Shown here piece by piece: positions 33,358 to 42,093 of a stretch of DNA of 64,000 bases (the first letter of the stretch is position 1; every line of letters begins with the position of its first letter). The stretch lies in the NCBI GenBank assembly GCA_024233395.1, contig JACKPR010000002.1, positions 310,001 to 374,000 on the forward strand. The letters run 5' to 3'. The notes beneath the pieces were generated by a model, which was not told the DNA's origin, searched no databases, and saw only the letters and a list, made by a program, of their open reading frames with translations. A program made the translations under genes and the position numbers. Source of the DNA: Chlamydiales bacterium (GTDB lineage: Bacteria > Chlamydiota > Chlamydiia > Chlamydiales > Simkaniaceae).

Positions 33358-33983
33358 TACTCTGCATTGTAGGGAAGGTTAGAGATTCCCTCAACGATTT
33401 TGAGTGATAAACGACGATGAATAGGATCAAGGGAAGTGGCTTGGGCTCCATTGATTGAATCAAGTTGTCCCATAGAAAAAAAGAGGGAAGATTCACGGGC
33501 TCCTGCAGCATTAATGAAAGAAGTATCTCTTAAAGAATCTGAGTCTACAAAGTCATAATCCCCTGAAGCAGAAATTCTGACAGGTCCATAAATGATTTTT
33601 TGCGTACGCGTATCGGTAAGAAGAATCTCAACAGTGATTTCTCTGCGACCTTCATTGGGAACTAATCGATGGATTCTTTTCCCAGAGATAGGATCGCGAT
33701 CGAATTGATAACCGATATTTTCGTTTGTATCAGAAATGATTGTCCCTTCCAGAAGAAAATTCCCATTGTTATCTGTATAACGAAAATTTCCTGACGTAGC
33801 GAGAGCTTTTATTACCGTATCGGTTAAAGCCCCATTGGTATCTCCCTTAAAATAAGGGATAGAAAGTGTCTCTTCTCCTTCATCTGTATGATATCCACAA
33901 GCAGTGAGCAAACTACTCAGAGGTATCAACAATAAGCGCGTCGTCTTCAGAAGATTTCTTTTTAGAATAGATATCAGGGACAT
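33357..33983 (-). CDS. LptE-like lipoprotein
   Basis: The start is ATG 33983, with AAAGG six bases upstream (a TTG one codon earlier is possible). The N-terminus has a basic then hydrophobic signal ending LSSLLTACGYHTDEG; the LTAC lipobox followed by GYH is the classic LptE beginning. The mature part (about 180 residues) has alternating beta and helix elements ending with RRLSLKIVEGISNLPYNAE. LptE plugs the LPS translocon LptD at the outer membrane. It overlaps the BamD-like gene by 71 bases in another frame, implying coupling of two envelope-assembly factors. Assignment is by motif and context; C. trachomatis has uncharacterised genes CT547/CT548 here. Confidence 0.7.
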   Translation of the reverse strand: MSLISILKRNLLKTTRLLLIPLSSLLTACGYHTDEGEETLSIPYFKGDTNGALTDTVIKALATSGNFRYTDNNGNFLLEGTIISDTNENIGYQFDRDPISGKRIHRLVPNEGRREITVEILLTDTRTQKIIYGPVRISASGDYDFVDSDSLRDTSFINAAGARESSLFFSMGQLDSINGAQATSLDPIHRRLSLKIVEGISNLPYNAE

Positions 33984-34887
33984 CAAGGACCTTTAGCCTC
34001 TTTTCTGATTTTTTGGCAGCTTTGGTTTCGGGGTATTTTTTAAGGATGGTCGCATAATAAATCGCTGCAGCATTCCCTTTTTTGGTTCGCTCATAAAACT
34101 CAGCTATTTCTAAAAGATCATTTGCAAGTTCTTCTTTCATCCCAAGCAATCTTTTATGAGCTTCTTCGATTCGTGGCTCACTAGGAAAGTGCGCTTTAAA
34201 TTTCCGAAGATTAATTTCTGCAAGCTCCAATTTATTTGAATCTGGAAACTCATTCTTACATTCAGACAAGTAAACATCGGCAATCCCCACATAAGCATCA
34301 GGTGCAAGGGGATGCTTAGGAAAACGTCTTGAAAGTGTTTGAAAGGCTTCAATACTTTTCTTATATTCTTCCATCCTAAGAAGAAGAATTCCTTTTCGAT
34401 AAAGAGACTTAGCAGCTAAGTCATCACGAGGCATCGTCGTAATCACTTCATCGTAGATTTCAATAGCCTCTTCATAGGCAGGAAGCCATTTTGGCATTCG
34501 ATTCCATCCAAAAAGGTGAACACGAGCTCCCCCATCAAATTCTGTTGCAATCTCAAACTTAAAGCGAATCGTTTGTTCAAAGAATTTTGGGGCGAGTTCT
34601 TCTTTTAGATAATTTGAAAAGGCTTTATTTGCATATTCATATTCGCCTAACTTAAATTCAGCAACTCCCAAATAATAAAGTGCTTCACGAGCAAAAGGAC
34701 TCGTTGGAAAATCGGCAATTAAATCTTCACATTTCCATGCAAGTTTCTGCCATTCCTCATTTTGATAGTGATCAATCATTTTCGAATAATAAACATGAAC
34801 ATTGATCTGACTTCTTACAAGAGGATCTAACGGGTTTGCACTAAGAGTGCCGAAGCAAATTAAAAAAAGTAGTATTAAAATTCTCAT
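33913..34887 (-). CDS. TPR protein resembling BamD / ComL
   Basis: 324 residues with a signal peptide (MRILILLFLICFGTLSA) cleaved before NPLDP; there is no lipobox Cys, unlike standard BamD. Several TPR-like helix pairs follow: WQKLAWKCEDLIADFPTSPF, REALYYLGVAEFKLGEYEYA, SLYRKGILLLRMEEYKKSIE and AAIYYATILKKYPETKAAKK. BamD links BAM complex subunits in outer-membrane protein insertion. It lies directly downstream of dnaE (21-base gap) and overlaps the LptE-like gene by 71 bases. It corresponds by position to CT546, annotated as a predicted outer-membrane protein. Confidence 0.75.
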   Translation of the reverse strand: MRILILLFLICFGTLSANPLDPLVRSQINVHVYYSKMIDHYQNEEWQKLAWKCEDLIADFPTSPFAREALYYLGVAEFKLGEYEYANKAFSNYLKEELAPKFFEQTIRFKFEIATEFDGGARVHLFGWNRMPKWLPAYEEAIEIYDEVITTMPRDDLAAKSLYRKGILLLRMEEYKKSIEAFQTLSRRFPKHPLAPDAYVGIADVYLSECKNEFPDSNKLELAEINLRKFKAHFPSEPRIEEAHKRLLGMKEELANDLLEIAEFYERTKKGNAAAIYYATILKKYPETKAAKKSEKRLKVLDVPDIYSKKKSSEDDALIVDTSE

Positions 34888-34908
34888 GGCTACCTAAATT
34901 ATATCTAT

Positions 34909-37900
34909 TTAAGAATCTAACGTAAAGGATTGAATAAATGAAAGGGTTTTCAATTGATTTTCAAGCTCGACGCTCCAACCAACACCCCATTTGGACTCAA
35001 CTTCAACAGTTCCTACCCTTTTTTCGTTTGCTTGAAAAGCTACATAAACCGGAGATGTCCCAGGATACTTAGAAAAAAGTTTTTTGAGTTTTACGATTTC
35101 TGAAAGACGCACAAGGTTGACATCTAACGTTAGGTGAAGCTTTTTTTCTTCGACTTCTTCCATAGGTTTCTCATCGTTTTGTTTTTTCTTTCTTCTAGAA
35201 TCAGAACCTGCAACTTGCTTAACTTGTTGATATAGAGTATTAAGAGTTTCGATATTCTCTTCAGAAATGACCGTTAGATCTTCTAAGCTGCGACATCGAA
35301 GACGAATGGAGTCATTATCTTTTTCCAATTGAAGAATGGAAAAAAGAAGTTGGTTTTCAATAAAAAGATGGCTATTTTCCTCATACATGTCAGGCCAAAT
35401 GGGAAGCTCGAACCGCTCCATCCCATCACTTATCACTAATATGGCAAATTTTTTCTGAGTTTTTTGAGAGATTTTTACCTTAACACTCTCAATGATAAAA
35501 GCAGTTTTAACAACGCTGCCATCTTTTACCTTTTCAAAATTTTGAAAAGAAGTGCATCCCAATTTATCAACAAGGGGGCGATATTCATCCATTGGATGTC
35601 CTGTAAGATAAAAACCAAGAAACTCTTTTTCCTTGGCAAGAATCTCTTTTTTATCTTGTTGCCTTTCAACTTTAGGAGGGGTATTAAAGGGATGTTTTTC
35701 TTCATCTTCAAAGACAGTAAAGAAGTCCATAACCCCTTTAGCCCGCTCTTTTTGTTCTCGAGATGTTTGTTCAAACATGGGGTCAACGCTTTCTAAAAGC
35801 TCTTGTCGTGTCCACTCAGAAAAATCAAAACTTCCTGCATCGATTAAGTTCTCAACAACTTTTTTCCCTACTTTTGTTAAATCAATACGCTTGAAGAAAT
35901 CATAAAGCGATTTATATGGGCCCTCTTTCTTTCGCTCCTCAAGAATTGTTTCAACAACACCACGCCCTACTCCTTTAATCCCTGACATTGCAAACCGAAT
36001 CCCTGAAGGAGCTGCAGCAAATTCCATCCCTGATTCATTTACATCTGGTGGAAGAATACGGATGTTCATTGCTTCACATTCTCGAATGTGTTTTGACACC
36101 TTTGTCAAGTCATCACTATCACATGTCATAAGAGCAGCAAGCCACTCCTTAGGATAGTTTGCCTTTAGATATGCAGTGACATAACTCAGGTATCCATAAG
36201 CTGCAGCATGGGATTTATTAAAACCATAGGAGGCAAATTTTTCGATTTTATCGAAAACTTCCATGGCTTTTTCTTCATCAATTCCCTTATTAAGAGCTCC
36301 TTCGCGAAACTTCTCTCGCTGCTTTGCCATCTCTACGCGGTCTTTTTTCCCCATAGCACGACGCAAGACATCACCTTCTCCCAACGAATAATCTGCAAGG
36401 AGAGAGGCAATCTGCATCACCTGCTCCTGGTAAACCATAATTCCATAAGTTTCTTGAATCACATCTCCCATTAAAGGATGATCGACTTCAATTTTTTCCC
36501 GCCCATGCTTTCGATTAATAAATGATGGAATCATCTCCATGGGACCTGGACGATAAAGAGCTCCCACCGCAATGATTTCTTCAAACTTATCGATATGGAG
36601 ATGTTTCGCTAAATCTTGCATTCCTGTGGATTCTAATTGAAAGACACCCTGCGTTTTTCCTTGATTGAGAAGGTTAAACGTAGGCTTATCATCCAAAGGT
36701 AGATTGACCCAATCGATATGTTTCCCACTATGCGCTTCAATCGCATCAACAGTCTTTTGAATTGAGGTGAGGGTTTTTAGTCCTAAAAAGTCGATTTTTA
36801 GCATCCCAACAGCTTCAACAGGTTTCATTGAATACTGTGTGACAGCCATTTCTGAATCTTTTGCATTACAAATGGGAATATGATCGGTTAATGGATCTCC
36901 ACAAATAATCAAACCCGCAGCATGAATTCCAGTATTTCGAATGGAACCTTCTAATCTCTGAGCATATTCTAAGATCCGTTTGGCATCTTCATCATTTTGA
37001 GACATTCCTTTAAGTTCTGGATCCAAATCCAAGGCTTTTTTTAGTGTCATCGTTGGATCTTCAGGAACAAGTTTTGCAATTTCATTGACCTTTGCTAGAG
37101 GAACACTTAAAACTCTTCCCACATCTTTAATCGCCATCTTTGCTTTCATCGTTCCAAAAGTGATGATTTGAGCCACTTTTTCTTTGCCATATTTCTTTAA
37201 AGTGTAATCAATCACTTCAAAGCGACGATCCATACAGATGTCTACATCAATATCAGGATAAGACATTCTTTCAGGGTTGATAAAACGTTCAAAGAAGAGA
37301 TTAAATCGTAGAGGCTCAATATCGGTAATCCCTATGAGATAGAGAATAATAGAACCAGCCCCCGACCCACGTCCAGGACCTACTGGAATTCCTTGACTTT
37401 TTGCCCAAGCAATGAAGTCATATACAATTAAAAGGTAATCGCACATTCCCTTAGAGGTAATAATTTCCAGCTCCCCTTCCAGTCTCTCTTTAACCACCTC
37501 TAAAGGATCTTTATCGGGATATTTTTCCTTCACTTTTTCAAGTCGCTCAGGAGTATATCTTTTTTCTATTCCCTCTTCACAAAGTTTTCTTAAAAAAGTT
37601 TCACCTTCTTTAATCCGCGTTTCTTCTGAATATTCTTTACCTTCTAAATAGGGGGGAACAAAAACAGGATAAAACTTTGTCTTAAAATCAAGTTCTACAT
37701 TACAAAGGTTTGCCACTTTTTCTGTATTTGTAATCGCTTCAGGAACATCTGCAAAAAGAGCCTCCATTTCTTGAGGTGATTTGAAGTATAGTTCATGGGT
37801 TGGAATCACTTTCCTTTTCGGATTTAACTCTCGCCCTCGAGGGTTTCCAAAAGAATCTCTCTCGATAATCTCTACAGGTTCTCCCGATTGAACATTCATC

Positions 37901-38631
37901 AGAATTTCATGGGCACGCCAATCTTCTCGATCGATGTAATGGGTTCCATTTGTTGCAACAACAGGAATTCCTATTTCTTTCGAAAGAGTGATTAATCGTT
38001 CATTGACCTTGTCTTGATTTTTTACCCTATCGAGGTAGTATTGATAGAGCCAAGATTCCTTATCAATTCCTTCGGAATGGATATGCTCATCAGACATTTG
38101 ATGTCTTTGCAATTCAAAATAGAAATTTTCTCCATAAACTTTTCGACACCAATTTAATTCCTCTTCAACCTCTTCATCCCGATCTTGAATAATGAGCTGT
38201 GGAAGACGTCCTTGAAGAGGCCCCGAAAGGCAAATGAGTCCTTCAGAATATTTCTCCAAAACCTCTTGATCCACACGAGGGGTATAATAAAACCCTTCTA
38301 AGTAACCAATAGACGAAATTTTGCAAAGATTTTGATATCCTTTTTGGTTTGATGCTAGAAGAATAAGAGGATAAGCAACAGAATGTCCAGAAATCCTTTT
38401 CTTATCGGTGCGAGAAAAAGGAGCTACCATCACCTCACATCCAATAACCGGTTTAATCCCTGATTTGCTGCAAACTTTAAAAAAGTCTACAACACCAAAC
38501 ATATTGCAAAAATCGGTTAAGGCTAATGCCTCCATTCCTAGTTCCTTGGCTTTTTCTGCCAAAGCGCTTACAGATGCGGTTGAATCCAATATGGAGTACT
38601 GTGAATGCACATGAAGGGGCGTCCAACCCAT
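34909..38631 (-). CDS. dnaE: DNA polymerase III alpha subunit
   Basis: Replicative polymerase catalytic subunit, 1,240 residues. The N-terminal PHP domain shows PLHVHSQYSILDSTASVSAL, the palm carries RMSYPDIDVDICMDRRFEVI with catalytic Asp residues, and the finger region includes GVFQLESTGMQDLAK. A C-terminal helix-hairpin-helix and OB domain (about 950-1100) lead into the tau-binding tail. It is preceded by uhpC with nine bases between them and followed by the BamD-like gene. Synteny matches CT545. Confidence 0.98.
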   Translation of the reverse strand: MGWTPLHVHSQYSILDSTASVSALAEKAKELGMEALALTDFCNMFGVVDFFKVCSKSGIKPVIGCEVMVAPFSRTDKKRISGHSVAYPLILLASNQKGYQNLCKISSIGYLEGFYYTPRVDQEVLEKYSEGLICLSGPLQGRLPQLIIQDRDEEVEEELNWCRKVYGENFYFELQRHQMSDEHIHSEGIDKESWLYQYYLDRVKNQDKVNERLITLSKEIGIPVVATNGTHYIDREDWRAHEILMNVQSGEPVEIIERDSFGNPRGRELNPKRKVIPTHELYFKSPQEMEALFADVPEAITNTEKVANLCNVELDFKTKFYPVFVPPYLEGKEYSEETRIKEGETFLRKLCEEGIEKRYTPERLEKVKEKYPDKDPLEVVKERLEGELEIITSKGMCDYLLIVYDFIAWAKSQGIPVGPGRGSGAGSIILYLIGITDIEPLRFNLFFERFINPERMSYPDIDVDICMDRRFEVIDYTLKKYGKEKVAQIITFGTMKAKMAIKDVGRVLSVPLAKVNEIAKLVPEDPTMTLKKALDLDPELKGMSQNDEDAKRILEYAQRLEGSIRNTGIHAAGLIICGDPLTDHIPICNAKDSEMAVTQYSMKPVEAVGMLKIDFLGLKTLTSIQKTVDAIEAHSGKHIDWVNLPLDDKPTFNLLNQGKTQGVFQLESTGMQDLAKHLHIDKFEEIIAVGALYRPGPMEMIPSFINRKHGREKIEVDHPLMGDVIQETYGIMVYQEQVMQIASLLADYSLGEGDVLRRAMGKKDRVEMAKQREKFREGALNKGIDEEKAMEVFDKIEKFASYGFNKSHAAAYGYLSYVTAYLKANYPKEWLAALMTCDSDDLTKVSKHIRECEAMNIRILPPDVNESGMEFAAAPSGIRFAMSGIKGVGRGVVETILEERKKEGPYKSLYDFFKRIDLTKVGKKVVENLIDAGSFDFSEWTRQELLESVDPMFEQTSREQKERAKGVMDFFTVFEDEEKHPFNTPPKVERQQDKKEILAKEKEFLGFYLTGHPMDEYRPLVDKLGCTSFQNFEKVKDGSVVKTAFIIESVKVKISQKTQKKFAILVISDGMERFELPIWPDMYEENSHLFIENQLLFSILQLEKDNDSIRLRCRSLEDLTVISEENIETLNTLYQQVKQVAGSDSRRKKKQNDEKPMEEVEEKKLHLTLDVNLVRLSEIVKLKKLFSKYPGTSPVYVAFQANEKRVGTVEVESKWGVGWSVELENQLKTLSFIQSFTLDS

Positions 38632-38640
38632 GATAATTCC

Positions 38641-39990
38641 TTAGTTTGATTCTATTGCAAGCTTTGGGCGTGCTCCCTTCGACCATAGTGGAAGAAGCAA
38701 TAAAACCGCAACACTTGCGCAAACCGATAAAAGAAGGAAAAATGAAGACCATCCGAACTTTTCGATAATCCAACCAACAGGCCATCCCGCACAAGCAGCA
38801 CCTGCATAAGCAAAAAGACCTGCAAAACCTGTTGCGGTTCCTGCAGCTTCTTTATCAACAAGTTCTGCTGCAGCCATTCCAATCAACATTTGAGGACCAA
38901 AGATCAGGAATCCAAAGACAAAGGTTGCAATAGAAATCGTCACTAAACTCACAGATGGAATAAACCATAAGAAGAGAAGATTTACTATAACACCGATCGT
39001 AAATAAAATATTAACAGGCCCTCTGCGTCCATGAAAGATGGTATCTGAAAGGGATCCTGCAGCTAAACTACCAAAAATCCCTCCGATTTCAAACCAGAAA
39101 ACACAAGAACCAGCAATCATCAAACTATAACCTTTTTCCTCCATCAAATAGAGCTGGACCCAGTCATAGATCGCAATCCGGACAATATAAACAAAGAAAT
39201 AGGAAACCGCTAAGACCCAGATAAATTTATTTTTTAGAATATGTTCCATTAAAATTTCACGAGGAGAAAAGTCTTTCTCTTTTTCGATGGTTTCCTTTTC
39301 TCTATCTTCTGGGTAATCATTTCGGTATTTCTCAATCGTAGGCAGGCCAACTTGCTTAGGAGTATTTCGAATACGGTTAATCAGAAAGAGCCCAATAACG
39401 ATTGCCGTGACTCCGGGAAGATACATCGCATATCTCCAACCAAAAGCCTGAATTGCAAAAGCACATAAGACAGGAATAACCGCTCCACCAATATTATGGG
39501 ATGTATTCCATATCCCCCACCATCTTCCTCGTTCTGTTTGAGAATACCAATAAGTAAGGAGCTTTGCACACGGAGGAGATCCCCAACCTTGGAAAAGTCC
39601 ATTTAACCCTAAAAAGATCGCAAAAAGAAGAATTGAAGAAGAAAAACCAACACATAGATTGAATATTCCCGTGAGAACGAGTCCTGCACCCATCAATACC
39701 CGAAGGCTCGACTTATCAGAAATCACTCCGCTAAGAAACTTGCTAATTGCATAAGTCACAGCAAGAAGGGTTCCCAAGAAACCTAAATCGGCCTTATCAA
39801 ATCCCAGATCAGTCATTAATGCAGGCATTGAGAATGTAAAGCTCTTACGAGTGAAGTAAAACATCGCATAACCGATGTAAATACTATAGAAAATACGAAT
39901 CCGCCAATAGCGATATTTTGCTTTGATTTCATCGGCACTTTCAATAGCTTCTTGGGGAAGTTCGGGCTTTAATCTATCAAGAATACTCAC
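38641..39990 (-). CDS. uhpC: UhpC-type hexose-phosphate transporter (MFS)
   Basis: 449 residues with 12 predicted helices, in the organophosphate:Pi antiporter family. Family features include the MFYFTRKSFTFSMPALMTDL N-terminal helix and the loop LNGLFQGWGSPPCAKLLTYW (the GWGxPP signature). In Chlamydia UhpC imports glucose-6-phosphate from the host in exchange for phosphate. It is divergent from the hypothetical gene at 40157 and lies upstream of dnaE, as CT544 does. A candidate promoter is at 40056-40082. Confidence 0.95.
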   Translation of the reverse strand: MSILDRLKPELPQEAIESADEIKAKYRYWRIRIFYSIYIGYAMFYFTRKSFTFSMPALMTDLGFDKADLGFLGTLLAVTYAISKFLSGVISDKSSLRVLMGAGLVLTGIFNLCVGFSSSILLFAIFLGLNGLFQGWGSPPCAKLLTYWYSQTERGRWWGIWNTSHNIGGAVIPVLCAFAIQAFGWRYAMYLPGVTAIVIGLFLINRIRNTPKQVGLPTIEKYRNDYPEDREKETIEKEKDFSPREILMEHILKNKFIWVLAVSYFFVYIVRIAIYDWVQLYLMEEKGYSLMIAGSCVFWFEIGGIFGSLAAGSLSDTIFHGRRGPVNILFTIGVIVNLLFLWFIPSVSLVTISIATFVFGFLIFGPQMLIGMAAAELVDKEAAGTATGFAGLFAYAGAACAGWPVGWIIEKFGWSSFFLLLSVCASVAVLLLLPLWSKGARPKLAIESN

Positions 39991-40055
39991 GGTGCTTTTA
40001 TCCTAAATTTCTTTCGAAAAATAAAGTTCCTTCTCGTTCCTTATTAGCGAGTGAG

Positions 40056-40082
40056 GTTATAGCAAATAGCATTCGAAGTCAA
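40056..40082 (-). promoter_or_regulatory. candidate uhpC promoter
   Basis: On the minus strand TTGACT (40082-40077) and TATAAC (40061-40056) have a 15-base spacer, about 65 bases before the uhpC ATG. Both boxes match 5/6; the spacer is short. Confidence 0.4.
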
Positions 40083-40101
40083 TGTTTTAATCGGCCAAGA
40101 T

Positions 40102-40131
40102 TTGCCAACTATCTGGGATTTCATATAGAAT
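40102..40131 (+). promoter_or_regulatory. promoter of the hypothetical gene at 40157
   Basis: TTGCCA (40102-40107) and TAGAAT (40126-40131) are spaced by 18 bases; the start codon is 26 bases further, with AAAGGA in between. Confidence 0.55.
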
Positions 40132-40156
40132 AAAGTGTAGAATTGAAAGGATTTTT

Positions 40157-40777
40157 ATGACATTTTTCCCAGAACCGCTTAGACCCTCAGAAGGTAGGCA
40201 AGATGATGAATATCGGGTGAACCCCATTGAAGCCGATCCTCAACCAAGGGAAAGTTTTAATATTGAAGAATTCGAGGAACTGGAAAGAAAAAAAAGGGTT
40301 AACCTTTATGGAGCTTTCCTTGTCTATTTTAAAAAACTTCTTGATCGTTTTGACACGAGTAAACAAGGAACTGCTAAAGCCATTTCTAACGAAGGTCTTC
40401 CTGGAAACTTAAAAGAGTTCAAAGTTCTATTAGGAATTATTCAAGATCTCGATCAGAGTGAAAATAGCAGTTTTTGCCAACAGCTCTCTGAAGCCTGGGT
40501 TCGCCTTCTCCAAGATGCACAAGTTTCTTCTATTTCTAAGAGAAGTCAAGAAATCGATTTAAAGAAGCTCTCTCTTCTCATGACAGATATCGATCACTAT
40601 CCGCCGAATGAAGAGCATAGACTGGGATATTATTTATCGAATTATGCTGGAGAAACTTGGCTCCCACTCCCTTTTAGAGATATTTTAAAGCAACTTTATT
40701 CTGATCATGTGGTGAACCAAAAAAATAGCATCTTGAGCAAATGGGTTCAAATGATCGAAGATCTCTTGCAAAGTTAA
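40157..40777 (+). CDS. hypothetical protein between uhpC and hisS, 206 residues
   Basis: Not recognised. The first 45 residues are polar and disordered-looking (PEPLRPSEGRQDDEYRVNPI), then a largely helical soluble domain follows (RVNLYGAFLVYFKKLLDRFD, KEFKVLLGIIQDLDQSENSS, FRDILKQLYSDHVVNQKNSI). No signal peptide or transmembrane helix. Its ribosome site is AAAGGA. It lies in the divergent gap between uhpC and hisS and reads toward hisS, ending 26 bases before it; the hisS promoter overlaps its last codons. A disordered N-terminus followed by helices is common in chlamydial type III substrates, but this is weak inference. Confidence 0.65.
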   Translation: MTFFPEPLRPSEGRQDDEYRVNPIEADPQPRESFNIEEFEELERKKRVNLYGAFLVYFKKLLDRFDTSKQGTAKAISNEGLPGNLKEFKVLLGIIQDLDQSENSSFCQQLSEAWVRLLQDAQVSSISKRSQEIDLKKLSLLMTDIDHYPPNEEHRLGYYLSNYAGETWLPLPFRDILKQLYSDHVVNQKNSILSKWVQMIEDLLQS

Positions 40778-40795
40778 TTTAGAACGCATTATACT
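40766..40795 (+). promoter_or_regulatory. hisS promoter, predicted leaderless
   Basis: TTGCAA (40766-40771), an 18-base spacer and TATACT (40790-40795) lie so close to the hisS ATG (40804) that transcription would begin one to three bases before it. There is no Shine-Dalgarno sequence before the ATG. Confidence 0.6.
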
Positions 40796-40803
40796 CACTC
40801 CCC

Positions 40804-42093
40804 ATGAAATACTCACTTCCTAAAGGAACATTTGACATCCTTCCTAATGAGCCCAAAGCTCAGGATAAGTGGAAGGAATCTCACCGTTGGCATTATCTTG
40901 AATCGATCATGCGAGAGCTTGCCCATAATTATGGATATCAAGAGATCCGCACCCCTATTTTTGAAAAAACAGAGCTATTCATTCGGGGCGTTGGAGAAAC
41001 TTCAGATATCGTTTCTAAAGAAATGTACACCTTTCAAGATAAAGCTGACCGCTCCATGAGTTTGCGTCCTGAAGGAACGGCATCGGTGATGCGAGCTTTT
41101 GCTCAAAATAGCCTTCAGCAATTAGGTTCGCACCACAAGTTTTTTTATATCGGTCCCTTTTTCCGCTATGATCGCCCTCAAGCGGGTCGTTTTCGACAGT
41201 TTCATCAGTTTGGAATTGAGGCTATTGGAAATGGAGAGCCTGATCAAGATTTCGAAGCTATTGAACTCCTTTATGAACTCTTCCGCCGCTTAGGACTTAA
41301 AAACCTTAACGTATTAGTCAACTCCCTAGGAGATCAGGACTGTCGAGAAAAATATCAAAAAGCCCTTTTAGACTTTCTTAAACCTCATTTTGATGTTTTA
41401 TCCCCGGAAAGTCAAACCCGCTTTACAAAGAATCCCCTACGCATTTTAGACTCTAAAGATGAGAAAGAACGTGCTCTTCTTAAAGATGCTCCTTCCATTC
41501 TTGACTTCTTAAGTGATGAAAGCCAAAGACACTTTGATTCTCTTTGTGACTATTTAACTTCTCATGACATCCCTTTCCAAATCACACCTCAACTTGTTCG
41601 AGGTCTTGATTATTATAATCACACTGTCTTTGAAATCACTTCAGATGTTTTAGGAGCTCAAAACACTATAGGTGCTGGCGGCCGTTATGATGGTCTTCTT
41701 CCTGCTGTTGGGGGCCCAGACCTTCCTTGCATTGGATTTTCAACAGGGATTGAACGCATTTTGCAAACAATGGAAGGTCAAAACATTCCTTTCCCAGAAA
41801 AACCCGGCCCTTTAGTTTCTTTTATTCCTTTGGGAAACGAAGCAAAAAAAGTGGCGCAAAACCTCCTTTATAAGCTGAGGCATCATAAAGTCTCCTCCGT
41901 TCTTATTGAAACGAAAAAAATCCAGAAAGGACTGCAGCAGGCAGAACAAATCAACACTTCTTATTCTGTTATCATCGGAGAGGAAGAACTTAAAGAAAAC
42001 AGGGGACAAGTCAAAACAATGAAAACACGGGAAACGGAAAACCTCCCTCTCAATACGATTGTTGAATATTTTAAGGAAAAGAATGGACTATAG
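40804..42093 (+). CDS. hisS: histidyl-tRNA synthetase
   Basis: Class II synthetase charging tRNA-His; 429 residues. Motif 1 lies near EIRTPIFEKTELFIRGVGET, motif 2 is FFYIGPFFRYDRPQAGRFRQ with FHQFG, the histidine-specific motif is LVRGLDYYNHTVFEI, and motif 3 is GGPDLPCIGFSTGIERI. Its 3' end overlaps aspS by 11 bases, as hisS and aspS are adjacent in Chlamydia (CT543/CT542). No ribosome-binding site precedes the ATG; see the promoter entry. Confidence 0.98.
   Translation: MKYSLPKGTFDILPNEPKAQDKWKESHRWHYLESIMRELAHNYGYQEIRTPIFEKTELFIRGVGETSDIVSKEMYTFQDKADRSMSLRPEGTASVMRAFAQNSLQQLGSHHKFFYIGPFFRYDRPQAGRFRQFHQFGIEAIGNGEPDQDFEAIELLYELFRRLGLKNLNVLVNSLGDQDCREKYQKALLDFLKPHFDVLSPESQTRFTKNPLRILDSKDEKERALLKDAPSILDFLSDESQRHFDSLCDYLTSHDIPFQITPQLVRGLDYYNHTVFEITSDVLGAQNTIGAGGRYDGLLPAVGGPDLPCIGFSTGIERILQTMEGQNIPFPEKPGPLVSFIPLGNEAKKVAQNLLYKLRHHKVSSVLIETKKIQKGLQQAEQINTSYSVIIGEEELKENRGQVKTMKTRETENLPLNTIVEYFKEKNGL

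Noticed and set aside
35464..35905. Antisense frames inside dnaE (also near 36208 and 38408)
   Set aside because: They lie wholly within a conserved gene, have no ribosome sites and no family features.
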